From Microcebus murinus (lineage: Eukaryota > Chordata > Mammalia > Primates > Cheirogaleidae), in the NCBI RefSeq assembly GCF_040939455.1, contig NC_134109.1, positions 31,017,501 to 31,081,500 on the forward strand: a DNA stretch of 64,000 nucleotides, read 5' to 3'. Of this stretch, positions 25,095-39,339 are shown piece by piece. The notes beneath the pieces are model-generated. The model worked only from the letters and a program-made list of their open reading frames with translations, searched no databases and was not told the origin of the DNA. Position 1 is the stretch's first letter. The number at the start of each line of letters is the position of its first letter. The translations under genes were made by a program, and so were the position numbers.

Positions 25095-28000
25095 AATATA
25101 CTTGATTGAGAAGATGGCTAACTAGATGCAAGTAGTATGCGCCTCCTTCACAGAGAGGAATCAGAATAGGAAGTGGAGGAAAGAATCTCAGAACTTAAAG
25201 ATAGGTCTTTTGAAGTAATCTAGTCAGACAAAAGTAAGGAAAAAATATATATAAAAAATTTAAAAAAGCTTTGGAATGTCTGGGACTAAATAAAGCAAAT
25301 TATCAGTATTCCTTAGGGGAAAAGAGATAAAAGAAATTAGAAAAGCAATTTAAGGAAATATTCAGTGAAAAGTTCCCGAGTTTAGAAAGAAAGTTAGAGA
25401 TCCAGATAAAGGAAGCACAGTGAGTCCCAGGCAAATGCATTGCAAAATGGACTTCATCATGGCATATTATATTCAGGACATCTAAAGTCAAAGTGTAAGA
25501 GAGAATTTTAAAAATCGCAAGAGAATACTGTTTAGCAACCTGCAAAGGAAAGCTCATCAGGCTAACAGCAGACTTCTCAGCAGAAACTTTCCAGACCAGA
25601 AGAAAATGGATGGCATTTATAAAGTGTTCAAAGAAATAAAACCTGTTAGCCAATAATTTTACATTCTTCCAGATAAAGCCTTATAAATGAAGGAGAAATT
25701 AAATCTTTCCCAGACAAGCAAATGCTTAGAGAATTCATCACCATTAGACCAGCCCTTCAGGAAATGTTCAAAGGAGTCTTAAACATAAAAATGAAAGGCT
25801 TATATTAACACACAAAAATAGAAAACTCACAAGCCTTATAAGACAGTTACACAAAGGAGGAACAGAAAGGAATCAAATGACAACATTACAGAATTCCATT
25901 AAACCACAAAGACAGAGAAAAAGAAAGAAACAAAGAATTTATAAAATAACTAGAAAACAATTAACAATATGACAGGAATAAAGCCACATGTATCAATTTA
26001 AACCTTGAACATAAATGGGTTAAATGCCTCACTAAAAATATAGAGATTGGCTGAATGGATTTTTTTAATAAAAGATCCAACTATATGCTGCTTTCAAGAA
26101 ACTCACCTCACCTGTAAAGACACACATAAACTGAAAGTAAAGGGGTAGAAAAAGATATTCCATGCAAACAGAAACCAAACACAACCAATACTGGCTATAC
26201 TTACATCACATAAAACAGATTTGAAATTAAAAACAGTAAAAAATGACAAAGATGATCATTATGTAGTGATAAAGAGATCAATTAAACAAGAGAATATAAC
26301 AATTATAAATATATATGCACCTAACATAGGAACACTCAGATTCACAAAACAGATATTGACCTAAACAATATAATAATAGGGGGTAACTTCAACATCCCAC
26401 TCAAAGCACTAGACAGACCATTGAGCCAGAAAATCAACAAAGAAGCATTGAACTTAAATTAGACTTTAAAACAAATGAACATAAAATATATTTACAGATC
26501 ATTCTACACAACAGCTATGGAATATACATTCTTTTCATCAGCACAAGGAATATTCTCCAAGATAGACCATATGTTAGGCCAAAAATAAATCTTAACAAAT
26601 TTTAAAAAGTCAAAATCATATGAAAAAGAACTTTATTCAGATCATAGTGGAATGAAGCTAGAAATAAATACAAAGAAGAACTTTGGAAACTATACATATA
26701 TGTAGAAATTAAATAACATGCTCTTAAATGATCAATGAAGAAATCAAGGTGGCAGTTAAAAATGTTTTCAAGTGAATGAAAATGAAAACAGCATATCAAA
26801 TTTGTGAGATACAGCAAGAGCAGTGCTAAGAGGGAAGTTTATAGCAACGAATGCCTACATCGAAAAAGTAGAAAGATCACAAATTAACAACCTAGCATCA
26901 CATTTCAAGAAACTAAAAAGACAAGAACAAACCAGATGCAAAGTTAGCAGAATAAAAGAAATAAAAACACTTCAAAGCAGAACTAAATGAAACAGAGACA
27001 AAAAATACAAAGGATCAATAAAACAAAAAGTTGATTCCTTGTAAAGATAAACAAAATTGATGAACCACTAGCTAAACAAACCAAGAAAAGAAGAAAAAAA
27101 TCCAAATAAAAAATTATAAATGAAAAATGAGATATTACAAGTGATACTACAGTAATACAATACAAAATCATCAGAGGCTTATGAAACTATACATTTAGAA
27201 ACTAGAAAACCTAGAGGAAATGGATAAATTTCTGGATACATAAAACCTGAGATTGAACAAGAAACAGAACTCCTGAACAGACCAATAACAAGTAGAAAGA
27301 TTGAATCAGTAATAATAAATCTCCACCCTCCCCCCCCCCAAAAAAAATCCCAGGACCAGATGGATTCACAGCCAAATTCTACCAAATATACAAAGAAGAA
27401 CTGATACCATCCTCCTGAAGCTGTTCCAAAAAATCGAGGAGGAGGAAATTCATTCTTATTCTATGATGCCAGTATCACTCTGATATGAAAACCAGACAAG
27501 GACCCAACAAAAAAAGAAAACTATAGACCAATATTCCTGTTAAACATAGATGCAAAAATCATCAACAAAATAGTAACAAATCAAATTCAACAGCACATCA
27601 AAAAGATAATATATCATGATTAAGTGGGTTTTGTAGCAGGGATGCAAGGATGATTTAACATACAACAATCAATAAATATGACATATCACATAAACACAAT
27701 TAAGAACAAAAGCCATATAATCATTTCTGTACATGCAGAAAAAGCATTCAATAAAATATAGTATCCATGATAAAAATTTTTAACAAACTAGGCATAGAAG
27801 GAACATACCTTAAAATAATAAAGGTAGACCCATAGCCAACATCATACTCAATAGGGAAAATGTGAAAGCATTTCTCCCAAGAACTGAAATAAGACAAGGA
27901 TGCCCACTTTCACCACTTTTATTCAGTATAATACTGGAAATCCTCAGCTAGGCAAAGAATTTATGACTGAGACCCCAAAAGCAAATATGACAACAATGAA

Positions 28001-29190
28001 AATAAATAAATGGGACTTAATTAAATTAAAAAGCTCTCCACAGCAAAAGAAACAACCAATAAAGTAAGGAGATAACCCACAGAATGGGGGAAAATATTTG
28101 CAAACTATTCATCTGACAAGGGATTAATAACTAGAATATATAAGGAGTTTTAACATCTCAATAGGAAAAAATCAAATAATTCAATTGACAATGGGCAAAA
28201 GATCTGAATAGACATTTCTCAAAAGAAGACATACCAATAGCCAACAGGTATAAGGAAAAATGTTCAACATCATTTGTCATCAGGGAAATGCAAATCAAAA
28301 CTACAATGCAATATCATCTCACCCTATTTAAAATGGCTTTTATTTTAAAAAATGCAATAATGAATACTGACAAGGATGTAGAGAAAGAGGAACACTTGTA
28401 CACTGTTGGTGGGAATGTAGATTAGTGCAACCACTGTGGAGAATGGTATGGAGGTTTCTTAAAAAAACTACATGGAACTGCCATGTGACCCTGTGACCCC
28501 ACTGCTGGGTATACATCCAAAGGAGGGGAAATCAGTATACTGAAAAGATACTGGTACTCCCATGTTTATTGCAGCACTATCTGCAATAGCAAAGATTTGG
28601 AATCAATCTAAGTGTCCATCAATGGATGAATGGATAAAGAAATTGTGGTACATATACACAATGGAATATTATATAGCCACAAAACAATGAAATCCTGCCA
28701 TTTGCAACAACATGGATGGAACTAGAGAAGATTATGTTAAGTGAAATAAGCCAAGCACAGAAAGATGAATCTCACATGTTCTAATTTATATGTGGGAGCT
28801 AAATATTAAAAACAATTGATCTCATGGAGACAGAGAGTAGAATGATAGTGACCAAAGGCTCAGAAGGGTAGTGGGGAAGGGGAAATAAAGTTGGGATGGT
28901 TAATGGGTGCAAAAATGTAGTTTGATAGTTAGATAGAATGAACGATATTTGAGAGCACAACAAAGTAACTACAATCAACAATAAGTTAGGGTATACTTTA
29001 AAATAACTATTAATAATAGAGTGGAATTGGAATGTTCCTAACACAAAGAAATGTTAAATGCCTGAGGTGATGGATACCCCAATTACCCTAATTTGATTAA
29101 TTCACATTTTATGCCTATATCAAAGTGTCATACCCTATAAATATATACAGCAATTATGTACTCATAGAAACTAAAAATAAAAAATAATTA
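25095..29190 (+). mobile_element. L1, nearly full length with internal deletion
   Basis: It starts at gagaagatggctaactagatg (5' UTR), passes ORF1 remains (about 25.2-25.8 kb) and the ORF2 endonuclease region (ctatatgctgctttcaagaa, near 26,085). It jumps near 27,940 from the reverse-transcriptase region to the C-terminal part, so roughly 1 kb of ORF2 is missing. The 3' UTR and a short A-rich tail end near 29,190. Many stops; dead. Confidence 0.75.
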
Positions 29191-30380
29191 CCATGGATTT
29201 AAAAATCCCAAACAAAATATTACCAAGCTGAATTTAGCAATGCATAAAAAATTATGGTATAACCAAGCTGAATTTATTTCAGTAATGTAACATTGCTTCA
29301 ACATTTGAAAATCAAATCTATATAATTCAGTATAATAAGGTAGAAATACTAAAATTAGGTCAAGTAATACAATGACTTGGTTAAAATTTAACACTCATTC
29401 ATTACCTAAAAAAAAGCAAGCAACTATTAACTAAAATAAACCTACAACAAACATCATACTTCCCTCTGCAACAATGGAGCATTCTACTTAAGATTTATTA
29501 CAAGACACGGGTTATGTATTACCACATCCAATAATCATTGTTCTGGAGTCACAAACCAGCACAGCAAAGGAAAGAAATTAAGTAAATGTTTAAGGATTTG
29601 AAAGAAGCAAGTAAAATGGTCATAATTTACAAATAATGTGATTTTCTTTGTAGAAAATCCAAAATAATCTACAAATAAATTATTAAATTATTAGATGAAC
29701 AGCACTTAGCAAGTCTGTTAGATAAAATACAATTACACAAAATAATTGCATTTTATATGGCAACAAGAAAAAGTAAAAATAATAGAGATAACATGGGAAT
29801 CTCAAAAATATAAATACCTAGAAAAATCTAGCAAAAGGCACACAAGACTTTATTGAAGAAATTATAAATCTTTAATGAATTAGTCACCCAAATAAAATAA
29901 GAGATACACCATGTTCATTGATTGGAAGACAATATCATAAAGATGTCAGTTCTCTTCCAAATTGATATATTTATTTAATGCAATCCTAACATGTCTATGG
30001 AAGAACAAAGGGCCAAGAATAGTCAAGACATTATTGAGGAAAAAACTTCAAGATGGGAGGAACGCCTACCAGATGTGAAGAGTTTCTTATATACCTCTAG
30101 TAATTAAGGACAGTGTGCTATCTGTGGAGATGCAAACAAATATCCCAATGGAATAGAATGAAAGCCTGGAAAAAGACTCACCAAAGTATTGAAACTTGGT
30201 ATAAAATAGGGTTGACATAGCAGTCCAATAGAAAAAGTTTAAATTTTTCAAGAAATGGTGCTGGAATAATTGATTATCTGTATGGGAAAAATAAAATTAT
30301 ACTTTGTATTATACACAAAAATTAGTCTTGATTGTGGATCAAGAATTTAAATGTCAAAGACAACTCCATAAAAGCCCTTG
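29190..30380 (+). mobile_element. Older L1 ORF2 fragment
   Basis: Diverged ORF2 sequence with a recognisable 3' half (aaggcacacaagactttatt, gaaatggtgctggaataatt). It abuts the younger L1 before it. Confidence 0.6.
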
Positions 30381-30384
30381 TGTC

Positions 30385-30545
30385 CAGAATGGTCTGCTTG
30401 ATTGCAACTGACTCTTCAGATTTCAGCTCATATGTTACTTCCTCAGAAAAGCCTTCCATGATATCTGGGCTTAATCAGATTCCCCAGTTATCAATGTTCA
30501 AAGGTCACTCTCCTTTTAATGCAAGCTCTTTCTTTGAGGTATAGT
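30385..30545 (+). mobile_element. L2-like fragment
   Basis: tcagctcatatgttacttcct and gaaaagccttccatgat are L2 3'-region words. Short and diverged. Confidence 0.5.
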
Positions 30546-30574
30546 TTACATAAGACAAAGTGAACAAATCTCAA

Positions 30575-31785
30575 GTTTTCAAAGACATGGATGCCCACTT
30601 TCACCACTTCTATTCAACATAGTACTAGAAATCCTGCCCAAAGCAATCAGGCAGGAGAAAGAAATAAGGGGCATCTGAATTGAAAAAGAGGATGTTAAAC
30701 TATCCCTGTTTGCCAATGATATGATTTTAAATTTAGAAAACCCTAAGGACTCCCCCAGAAGACTCCTGGAATTGATAAACAAATTCAGTAAAGTCTCATG
30801 TTATAAAATAAATGTGCACAAATCAGTAGCATTTCTATACACTAATAACAGCCTCCCTGAGAATCAAATCAAGAACTCAATACCATTTACAACAGCTGCA
30901 AAATACTTGCAATATAAAATACCTACGAATATACTTAACCAGGGAGGTGAAAGATCTCTACAAGGAGAACTACAAAACACTGATAAAAGAAATCATATAT
31001 GACACAAGCAAATAGAAAAACATCCTATGCTCATGGATTGGAAGAATCGACATTGTTAAAATATCCATACTGCCCAAAGTGATTAGAGATACAGCACAAT
31101 TCTCATCAAAATACCAGCATCATTTTTCACAAAATTAGAAAAAACAAGCCAAATTCCATACATAATCAAAAGAGAGCCTGAATAGCCAAAGCAATCCTAA
31201 GCAAAAAGAGTAAATCTGGAGGCATCACATTACCTAACTTTAAATTATACTACAAGGTTACAATGACCAAAACATCATGGTACTGGTATGAGTGTAGACA
31301 CATAGATAAATGGAACAGAATATAGAACTCAGAAATAAAACTATATAGCTATGGCTAACTGATTTTTGACAAAGCAGACAAAAACACACACTGAGGAAAG
31401 AATGCCCTATTCAGTAAATAGTGCTATAAAAATTGGATAGCTACATGCAGAAGAATGAAACTGAGTCCCTACCTCTCACCATACACAAAAATTAACTCAA
31501 GAGGGATTAAAACAGGGATCCCCAAACTTTTTAAACAGGGGGCCAGTTCACTGTCCCTCAGACCATTGGAGGGCCGTTGGAGAGTGCAGCGCACATTCCA
31601 CACATGCGCACTGTGGGCCCAGGACAAGTCGGCTGCTAAACAGGACAGGCAGCAGTGGCAAAAACACCTGGCGGGCTGGATAAATGTCCTCGGTGGGCCG
31701 CAAGTGGCCCGTGGGCCATAGTTTGAGGACACCTGGATTGAAGACTTAAATGTAAGACTTGACACCATAAAAGTTCAGCAGCATA
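30575..31785 (+). mobile_element. L1 ORF2 fragment, split by hAT copy 1
   Basis: It begins in the reverse-transcriptase catalytic region (gatgcccactttcaccact), with the F-A-D-D motif changed to F-A-N-D near 30,712. It runs to 31,512 and resumes after the hAT element with gacttaaatgtaagacttg. No intact frame. Confidence 0.75.
31513..31735 (-). mobile_element. Small non-autonomous hAT transposon, copy 1
   Basis: A 223-bp element with ends CAGGGATCCCCAAAC and, inverted, CAGGTGTCCTCAAAC. The flanking octamers gattaaaa and gattgaag (6 of 8 the same) mark the 8-bp target duplication of hAT elements. It splits an L1 whose sequence resumes directly after it. The GC-rich interior has no coding capacity. 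Confidence 0.8.
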
Positions 31786-31994
31786 TTTTAAAACTGTGGA
31801 TTTTCATATATAAATTCAGATTTCAGTTTTCTCTTGAAAATTCAGATGATATGGAAACACTGGGTCCACATTCCTCCATAGCAGTACTGACCAGCAATGC
31901 TCTCTGTACTCAGTACTTTAGTTTTCCTAGTTTCTCTCTCCCTTTCACTTACATTCTGTCAGCTTCAGTCAAGGATGTGTTACATTTACTTTAA

Positions 31995-32225
31995 AGAGGT
32001 AGCATACCGTAACAGTTAAGATTCAAAGCCAAGCTCTGCTACCTATTGGTTCGGTGACCTTGGACAAATTGATTAACCTCTCTGTGTGTAGATTTTTTCA
32101 TTTTATAAGATTGAGCTAATAATACTATCTTCTTCATGGAGTTTTTGAGGATTTAAAGTAATAATTCAAGTAAAACCCTTAGACTATTCCTCGGCATTTA
32201 TAAGTGTTTCCTATTATTATAATTA
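31995..32225 (+). mobile_element. MIR SINE
   Basis: cggtgaccttggacaaattg and attaacctctctgtgtg give the core. The tRNA-related head gaggtagcataccgtaacag is also present. Confidence 0.75.
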
Positions 32226-32415
32226 CTGCCTGTCACAGTGTAAGCACTTCAGTTTGCATCCCTTGCTGTAGAGGAAATTCCATCCCTTCACCCTCACAGG
32301 TGTGGCCTAGCCAGACAATTGGATTAGATCACAATAGTCCAGCCAAAAATAATGCGGCAACTAAAGTTGTGGTTCTAAGTCAAGCAGAGGACAGTAAATC
32401 TCTCATAGTGTCTTT

Positions 32416-32665
<250 letters not shown>

Positions 32666-32680
32666 TCTCATAGTGTCTTT

Positions 32681-34045
32681 ACTGAAGACAGCTCCCCCTT
32701 AGCTCTCAAGATTAAGAATCGGCTAATTCCCCTGGTTAGAAAGGCTAGCTTATTAGGGCAGGAGTCAGGATGTGTGTGCCATGGAGGACAATTTTAAATG
32801 TCATTTGTGTGTGTATGTGTATATATTCCTCAGCTTGTTATGTATTAAAACAAGTCTGACCGGCAGCTACATACAAAATACAGTAATTTGCTCTAAAAAC
32901 CAGTCCCCAGGTCTGTGAGTCTCCCCTATCCACTTTGGCTGAGGTTTTATGAATTGGAGAAGTCAGTCAGGAACCTGCCAAGATTCTAACACAATGGTGT
33001 GTACTCCCAAAAAACAACCACATGTGACATAATTTTGGCTTTTGCCAACCTCAGCCTTTCCATGCACTATTTCTTTGGTGCCACTAGAGCCTAGAGGCAA
33101 GTTTGTGGAAGTAAAAGGAAGAGTCAGTGGGAAACTGATTACTATATAATGCTAAATTTAATATTAGAAAAAAACTTGTAGCTACCAAATGATATCAGGT
33201 GTACCCAAATATATGTATATAATTATATAAAATTAGAAAACTTAATAATAGTTATCTCCAGGTGGTGGCATTTGGATGATTCTTCTTTATACTCTTCTGC
33301 ATGTCTAATTTCCCAACAATAAATGTGCATTGCTTTCATAATCAGGTAAAAATCATTAGTTTTTCTTCTTTTTTAATCATTGTCACAGAAGATGCTGTTA
33401 CAACAGCTGGTCTGTGCACCATCTTGGGAAGGAGCAAACCTTGCAAAAGCTGTTTTCTTTTCATCAAGCAGTGCGTTTCTCACTGGGGAAAGGGACAATA
33501 GTCAACAGATCCACACCAGAAGTTTTGTGATGATTTCCTAGGGGAGAGACTGCCCAGGGTACTTGAGGGCTGTTCTGTCTGGCCTGATGCTACTCCTGGC
33601 CCTCTGGGGAATTTAGCAGATTAATCACTGTGCTCCGTTAGAGACTCTGCTATTTTTAGCTCTATTGACTGCCAAACTGTAGGCAAACATGCAGTAGGCT
33701 GACTACCTTGCAGGTAGGCAACCAAGACCCCATGAAGAGAAGCAGCCTTTCATTAGGAAGAAGACTACTTAAACCAAAAGAAAGAGTAACATATCTTAGT
33801 CAGGAAGTATTTAGAGGAGATGAAATCAAGCTTCAAACCTCAGGGACTACAGGCCGTGTGGCTTCCCCAGCAGCCAGAGCTGTATGTCTTCCCTCACTGC
33901 CTCTCACCACTCTCCCCATTATTCACTAGACTCTGGCCAAGACAGCTTCTTGCTCCTCGGCCTCCAACATCTGTACCTGGTTAACTCCCTCATTTCATTT
34001 AAGTCACTGTTCGAGTGTTACTTCCTTAGAGAGACCTTCTGTCTT
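32681..34045. other. Intergenic stretch with one old L1-like piece
   Basis: 33,150-33,350 (ggtggcatttggatgattct, ctaatttcccaacaat) resembles an old L1 3' end. Nothing else was recognised. Confidence 0.35.
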
Positions 34046-34049
34046 AAAC

Positions 34050-34375
34050 AATTCGTGCTGCTATAACAAAAATAGGATAGACTGGGTAGCTTAAACAACA
34101 GTGTTCTGAAGGCCGGGGAAGTCCAAGATCAGGGTGCTGACCTATTCAGTTCCTGGTGAGGGCCTTCTTGCTGTAACTTCACATGGGGAGGAGAGAAAGA
34201 GATCAGTGTCTCTGTCCCCTTGTAAGGGCACTAATCCCATGATGAAGGCTCCACCCTCATGTCCTCACTCAAACCTAATGACCTCCTAAAGGCCACAATT
34301 CCAAATACCATCACATTAGGGATTAAGGCTTCAACATATGAATTTGAGGGCCTCACAAACATTTAGTACATAATA
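34050..34375 (-). mobile_element. MLT1-type LTR, reverse
   Basis: gctgctataacaaaaatagg, gaagtccaagatcagggtgc and gggattaaggcttcaacata. In reverse these form the usual MLT1 3' end and body. Confidence 0.6.
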
Positions 34376-34616
34376 GCTCCCCTGAAATTCAATCTAAATT
34401 GCCACCAAATCATCCCCCACCACAGTCACTTTCTAACACCTCACCTGGCTTGAGTTTTCTTCATATAACTGATTTTCATCTGAAGTTTCATTTTATAAAA
34501 ATATACCCTGCTTTACTTGTTTATTATTTCTCTCCTTCTCCATTATGGCAGAAGCACAATGAGACGGGAATTTTCTCTTGTTTACTGATGTTCCCGAGAA
34601 CCTAGAATGCTGCCAC

Positions 34617-35305
34617 GTACAGCCATACCCTGTTTTATTGTGCTTTCCTTTATTACACTTTGCAGATGATGTGCTTTTTACAAATTGAAGGTTTGTGGCA
34701 GTCCTGCATCCAGCAAGTCTGTGGGCATTATTTTTCCAACAGCGTGTGCTCATTTCATGTCTTTTTGCCACATTGGTAAGTCTTGCAATATTTCAAACTT
34801 TTTCATTATCATATCTTTTATAGTGATCTGTGATCAATGATCTTTAATGCTACTATTGTCATTGTTTTGGGGTACCATGAACTACATCCATATAAGACAG
34901 CAAACTTAATAAATATTGTGTGTGTCCTGACTTCTCCACTCACTGGCCATTTTTCCATCTCCCTTCCTCTTCTCGGGCAGCCCTATATCCTGGGCCACAA
35001 CAACATTGAAATTAGGCCAATTAGTAAACCCTACAATGGCCTAAGTGCTCAAGTAAATGGAAGAATCACACATCTCTCACTTTAAATCAAAAGCTATAAA
35101 TGATTAAACTTAGTGAAGAAGGCATGTTGAAAACTGAGATAGGCTGAAAGCCAGATCTCTTGCTCCAAACAGTTAGCCAAGTTGTGAATGTAAAGGAAAA
35201 GTTTTTGAAGGAAATTAAAAGTGCTACTCCATGAATTCACCAATGAGGAGAGAGTAAAACAGCGTTATGGCTGATATGGAGAAAGTTTTGGTGAGGGGAG
35301 GGAAT
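34617..35305 (+). mobile_element. Tigger1 (pogo-type) 5' fragment
   Basis: It opens with cataccctgttttattgtgc and gaaggtttgtggcagtcctg, the 5' end of Tigger1, and passes into the first codons of the pogo-type transposase (SLTLNQKL then EIG-, then QTVSQVVN in broken frames near 35,050-35,200). It stops near 35,300 in the DNA-binding region, so the catalytic part is absent. No function. Confidence 0.8.
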
Positions 35306-36069
35306 TCCATTTTTAATAAAAATCAAACTATAAAATATCCAGAAATAAAATTCTCAAGAAAGGCAAAAGACCTAAATAAATAAACTATAAATTTTTATTA
35401 AAACACAAAAAAGAGATATCTAAATGGAATAACTTTATAAGATAGAATCATATAATATAAAACTATCTACCTTTCTTAAATTTATTTATATATTTAATGA
35501 AATGTCCACTAGAATCCTAGTTTGGTATTTTTACATTGGATATAATAATTTTAAAGATCATGGAGAATAGCTGAGAGTAGTCAATAAATTTTTACAGAAA
35601 GATAAAAGGATGATATTTTGACTTACTATATATTACAATTTGCTATAAATCTAATGTAATAAAAATAGAATATGGGAGGACAGTAGTATATGGGAACTCT
35701 TTGTACCTTCTACTCAATTTTTCTGTAAACCTAAAGCTACTCTAAAAATAAAGTTTATTAATTTAGCATAAATAACAATACCAAAAAATATGAACTTGGC
35801 ATGATAAAAGACAAATAAATCAATGAACTGAAATCCAAAATTGATTCAAGTAGATATGAGTCTTAGCATCTGACAAAAGGGAAAGTATAGTGAGTATATT
35901 TATTAACAGGAAATTATGCTCTCAGAATTGGCATCTGAACAAAGACAAATTAGACCCCTGCATCATCACATACACACAAAAAATTCTAGATGAATTAAAA
36001 ATTTAAAGGAAAAATACAAAAAATAGAATCAATTTTAGGAAAACATTTTTATAAGCTAAAGGTGAGGAA

Positions 36070-36262
36070 GACCTTAAGCAAAAGGATTGTCCCTTAGAGC
36101 CTTCAAAAAGGAAACGAGCCCTGCCAATACCTTGGTTTTAGCTCAGTGAGACCAGTGTTTGACTTCTAACCTATAAAAAACTGAAAGATAATGAATTTGC
36201 ATTGTTTTAAGCCAATAAGTGTGTGGTAATTTGTTTCAGCAGCTGTAGAAAACTAATAAAAT
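36070..36262 (+). mobile_element. MLT1-like LTR 3' end
   Basis: tgcattgttttaagccaata and gtttcagcagctgtagaaaa, ending actaataa, match the general MLT1 3' end. Confidence 0.5.
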
Positions 36263-37167
36263 TTATTAAAGAAATTGAATCCCTGATTTAAAAATCTTCC
36301 CTCACAAAGAAACTCCAGTCCCAGATTGGCTTCATCAGTATTATGCAAACTCGTCCAAAGAATAGAGAAGATGGAACACTTTCAACTCTTTTAATGAGGT
36401 CAGAAAACCTTGATAGCAAAATCTGACAAGAACATTACAAGAATGGAAAATTATCAATTTCTGTCATGAATGTAGCTACAGAAATTCTTGACAAATGATA
36501 AGCTAACCAAATCCAGTAGTACCCATAAAAGAATAATACAACCCAACCAATATGACTTTATTCCAGGAAAGTAAAGTTTGCTTGACATTAGAATATGAGT
36601 CATTATAATTTGCCACTTTAGCAGACTAAAGAGAAATTTCATAAAATCCTCTCAATATACACAAAGAAAGCATTTGATAATATTCAACACAAGTTTATGA
36701 CTTAAAAAAAACCACAAAACCAAACCAGGAACCGTAAGAAACTAGGAAGAAAAGGGAATTTCTTTAATCTGATAAAGATTTTTGCAAAGAACATGATATT
36801 TAATGGGAAAATGCTGAAAACATTTTCACTGAGATCAAGAAAGAAACAGAGACTTCTGCTATGACCACTTCTATTTATGATTGTATTTGAAATCCTAGCC
36901 AGTGCAAAAATAAGATTTGAAAGGAAGAAATTTGTAAGCATGATTATGTATGAGAAAAAAAAAACCCAAAAATATACAAATAAACTTTTAGAGTCAAAAG
37001 AAAATTTAGTAATATCACCGTATACAAAATCAGTATACAAAAATCAATTTTTATTTACCATAAAAAACAATTTAACATAAAATTTTGTTTAAGTAGAACA
37101 AAAAAGAAAAAAAATATCATTTACTTGACATGACAAAACCCAAACACCTAGGAATCAATTTAAAAAA

Positions 37168-37378
37168 ATACAGTCATCTCTTGGTGTACTTGGGTGATTA
37201 TTTCCAGGACCCAAATCCTGCCCTGCAGAACTTACATATATGAAAAGTTGGCACTCTGTATACATGGGTTTCACATTTGGAGAATATTGTATTTTCCATC
37301 TCTGTTTGGTTGAAAAATCCACATATAAGTGGACCTGTGTAAGTTCAAACTTATATTGTTCAAGGATCAACTGTGTGA
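37168..37378. mobile_element. Tigger/MER2-like short DNA element
   Basis: Ends acagtcatctcttgg and ttcaaggatcaactgtg are imperfect inverted copies, and the interior gtttggttgaaaaatccaca and aagtggacctgtgtaagtt recall MER2/Tigger-type elements. Inserted in an old L1. Confidence 0.5.
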
Positions 37379-37639
37379 GCAAGACCAGTACATTGTAAAT
37401 TTTAAGACAACACTGGGAGAAATTAACAAATACCTAAATAAATAGGTATTCCATGTTCACAGGTCAGAAGACTTAATACTGTAAAGATGTCAATTCTCTC
37501 CAAATTGATCTATAAGTTCAGTGCAATCTTAATTAAATTCCCAGAAAGCATTTTTATGAAAACTGACAAGCTGATTCTAAAATTTCTGTGTAATTACATA
37601 GGCCCAAAAATAACCTAGATACTCATGAAGAAGAACTAA

Positions 37640-39335
37640 TAATAGTCAAACTGAGAGTCAAATCAAGAAATCAAAAACCATTTACATTAGCAGCAAGAAA
37701 AATATAATACCTAGGAATATACTTAACTAAGGTGGTGAAAGATCTCTACAAGGAGAACTACAAAACACTAATAAAAGAAATCATAGAAGACATAACAAAT
37801 GGAAAACCATCCCATGTTTATGGAATGGAAGAATCAGCATTGTTAATATGTCTGAACTGCCTAAGGCACCTTGAATGATTTATAGATTCAATGCAATTCC
37901 CATCAAAATATCAATGTCATATTTCACAGATCTAGAAAAAGCAATCATGAACTTCATACGGAACTGAAAAAGAGCCCAAATAGCCAAAGCAACCCTAAGC
38001 AAAAAGAGCAAATCTGAAGGCATCACATCACCTGACTTCAAATTATACTATAAGGCTAGAGTAACCAAAACAATATTGTATTGGTATAAAGGTAGACACA
38101 TAGACCAAAGGAACACAATAAAGAACCTAGAAATAAAACCATATACCTATGACCAACTGATTTTTGACAAAGCAGACAAAAACATACACTGGGATAAGGA
38201 TGCCCTTTTCAATAAATGGTGATGGGAAAATTTGAGAGTCACACACAAAAGTATGAAACTAGATCCCTATCTCTCCCCATATACAAAAATTAACTCACGT
38301 TGGCTTAAAAACTTATATGTAAGACCTGAAACCATAAATATTCTAGAAGAAGTTTAAGAAAAACTCTTCTGGACTTTGGCCTAGGGAAAGAATTTATGAC
38401 TAAGACAGCAAAAAGGAATATAGTAACAGTGAAAATAAATAAATGGGACTTAAACTAAAAAGGAAATAATCAACAGATTAAATACACAACTTACAGAATA
38501 GGAGAAAATATTCATAAACTATACATCCACAAAAGACTAATATCCAGAATCTACAAAGAACTCAAACAAATCAGCAAGAAAAAAACAAATAACCCCATCA
38601 AAAAGTGGCCAAAAGACATGAACAGGTTTATTTTCAATAGAAGATATACAAGAAAGAAGATATACAAATGTCCAACACACATATGAAAAAATACTCAACA
38701 TCACTAATCATCAGGGAAATGCAAATTAAAACCACAATGGGTTACCACCATATCCTTGTCAGAATGACTGTTACCAAAAAGTCAAAAAACAATAGATGTT
38801 GGCATGGATGCAGAGAAAAGGAAACACTTATACACTGTTAGTGAGAATGTAAATTAGTACAACCTCAATGGAAAATAGTATGGAGATTCCTCAAAGAAAT
38901 TAAAGTAGAACTACTATTTGATCCTGCAATCTCAGTATGGGTTATCTACTGAAACAAAAAAGATGTCATTTTATTAAAAAGCCACTTGTACAATTCACAG
39001 TTGCAAAGATATGGACTCAACTTAAGTGCTCATCAACCAATAAGTGGATAAAAAAATGTGGTACATATCAACTAGGAAAAACAAATCCCACATGTTCTCA
39101 CTTATAGGTGGGAACTAAGTGAGGGGTATATATGTTAATTAAGTCATGTAATGGATATTGAAAACTAAGAAGGGGGAGGGGAGCAGGGATGAGGGATAAA
39201 AATCTACCTATCTGGTATATGTACACTATTCTAGTGACAAGTACACCTTTTTAAAGCCTTGACTTCAGCATTATATAATTCATCAATGTAACAAAAATCA
39301 CTTGTACCCCCAAAAGTATTGAAATTTTTAAAAAA
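37640..39335 (+). mobile_element. Younger L1, 5'-truncated
   Basis: It starts in ORF2 (gtgaaagatctctacaagga) and continues through the C-terminus to a 3' UTR with cttgtacccccaaaagtat and a short A tail near 39,330. It is far less diverged than the L1 around it. Confidence 0.75.
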
Positions 39336-39339
39336 GTAG

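Larger units (their letters stand above)
35306..37640 (+). mobile_element. Old L1 fragments with nested repeats
   Basis: A patchwork of ORF2 pieces (aaagaaactccagtcccagat, ttcataaaatcctctcaata) with an L1 3'-end-like stretch at 35,690-35,760, an MLT1-like piece at 36,070-36,262 and a Tigger-type element at 37,168. Order and age of the pieces are inferred. Confidence 0.55.

Noticed and set aside
27328..27350. C run followed by an A run inside the L1 as a possible recoding site
   Set aside because: It sits in a dead L1 ORF2 with many stops. Simple slippage explains it.
31513..31735. SPIN as the identity of the hAT copies
   Set aside because: SPIN ends, as I know them, read CAGCGGTTCTCAACC and differ from CAGGGGTCCTCAAAC here.
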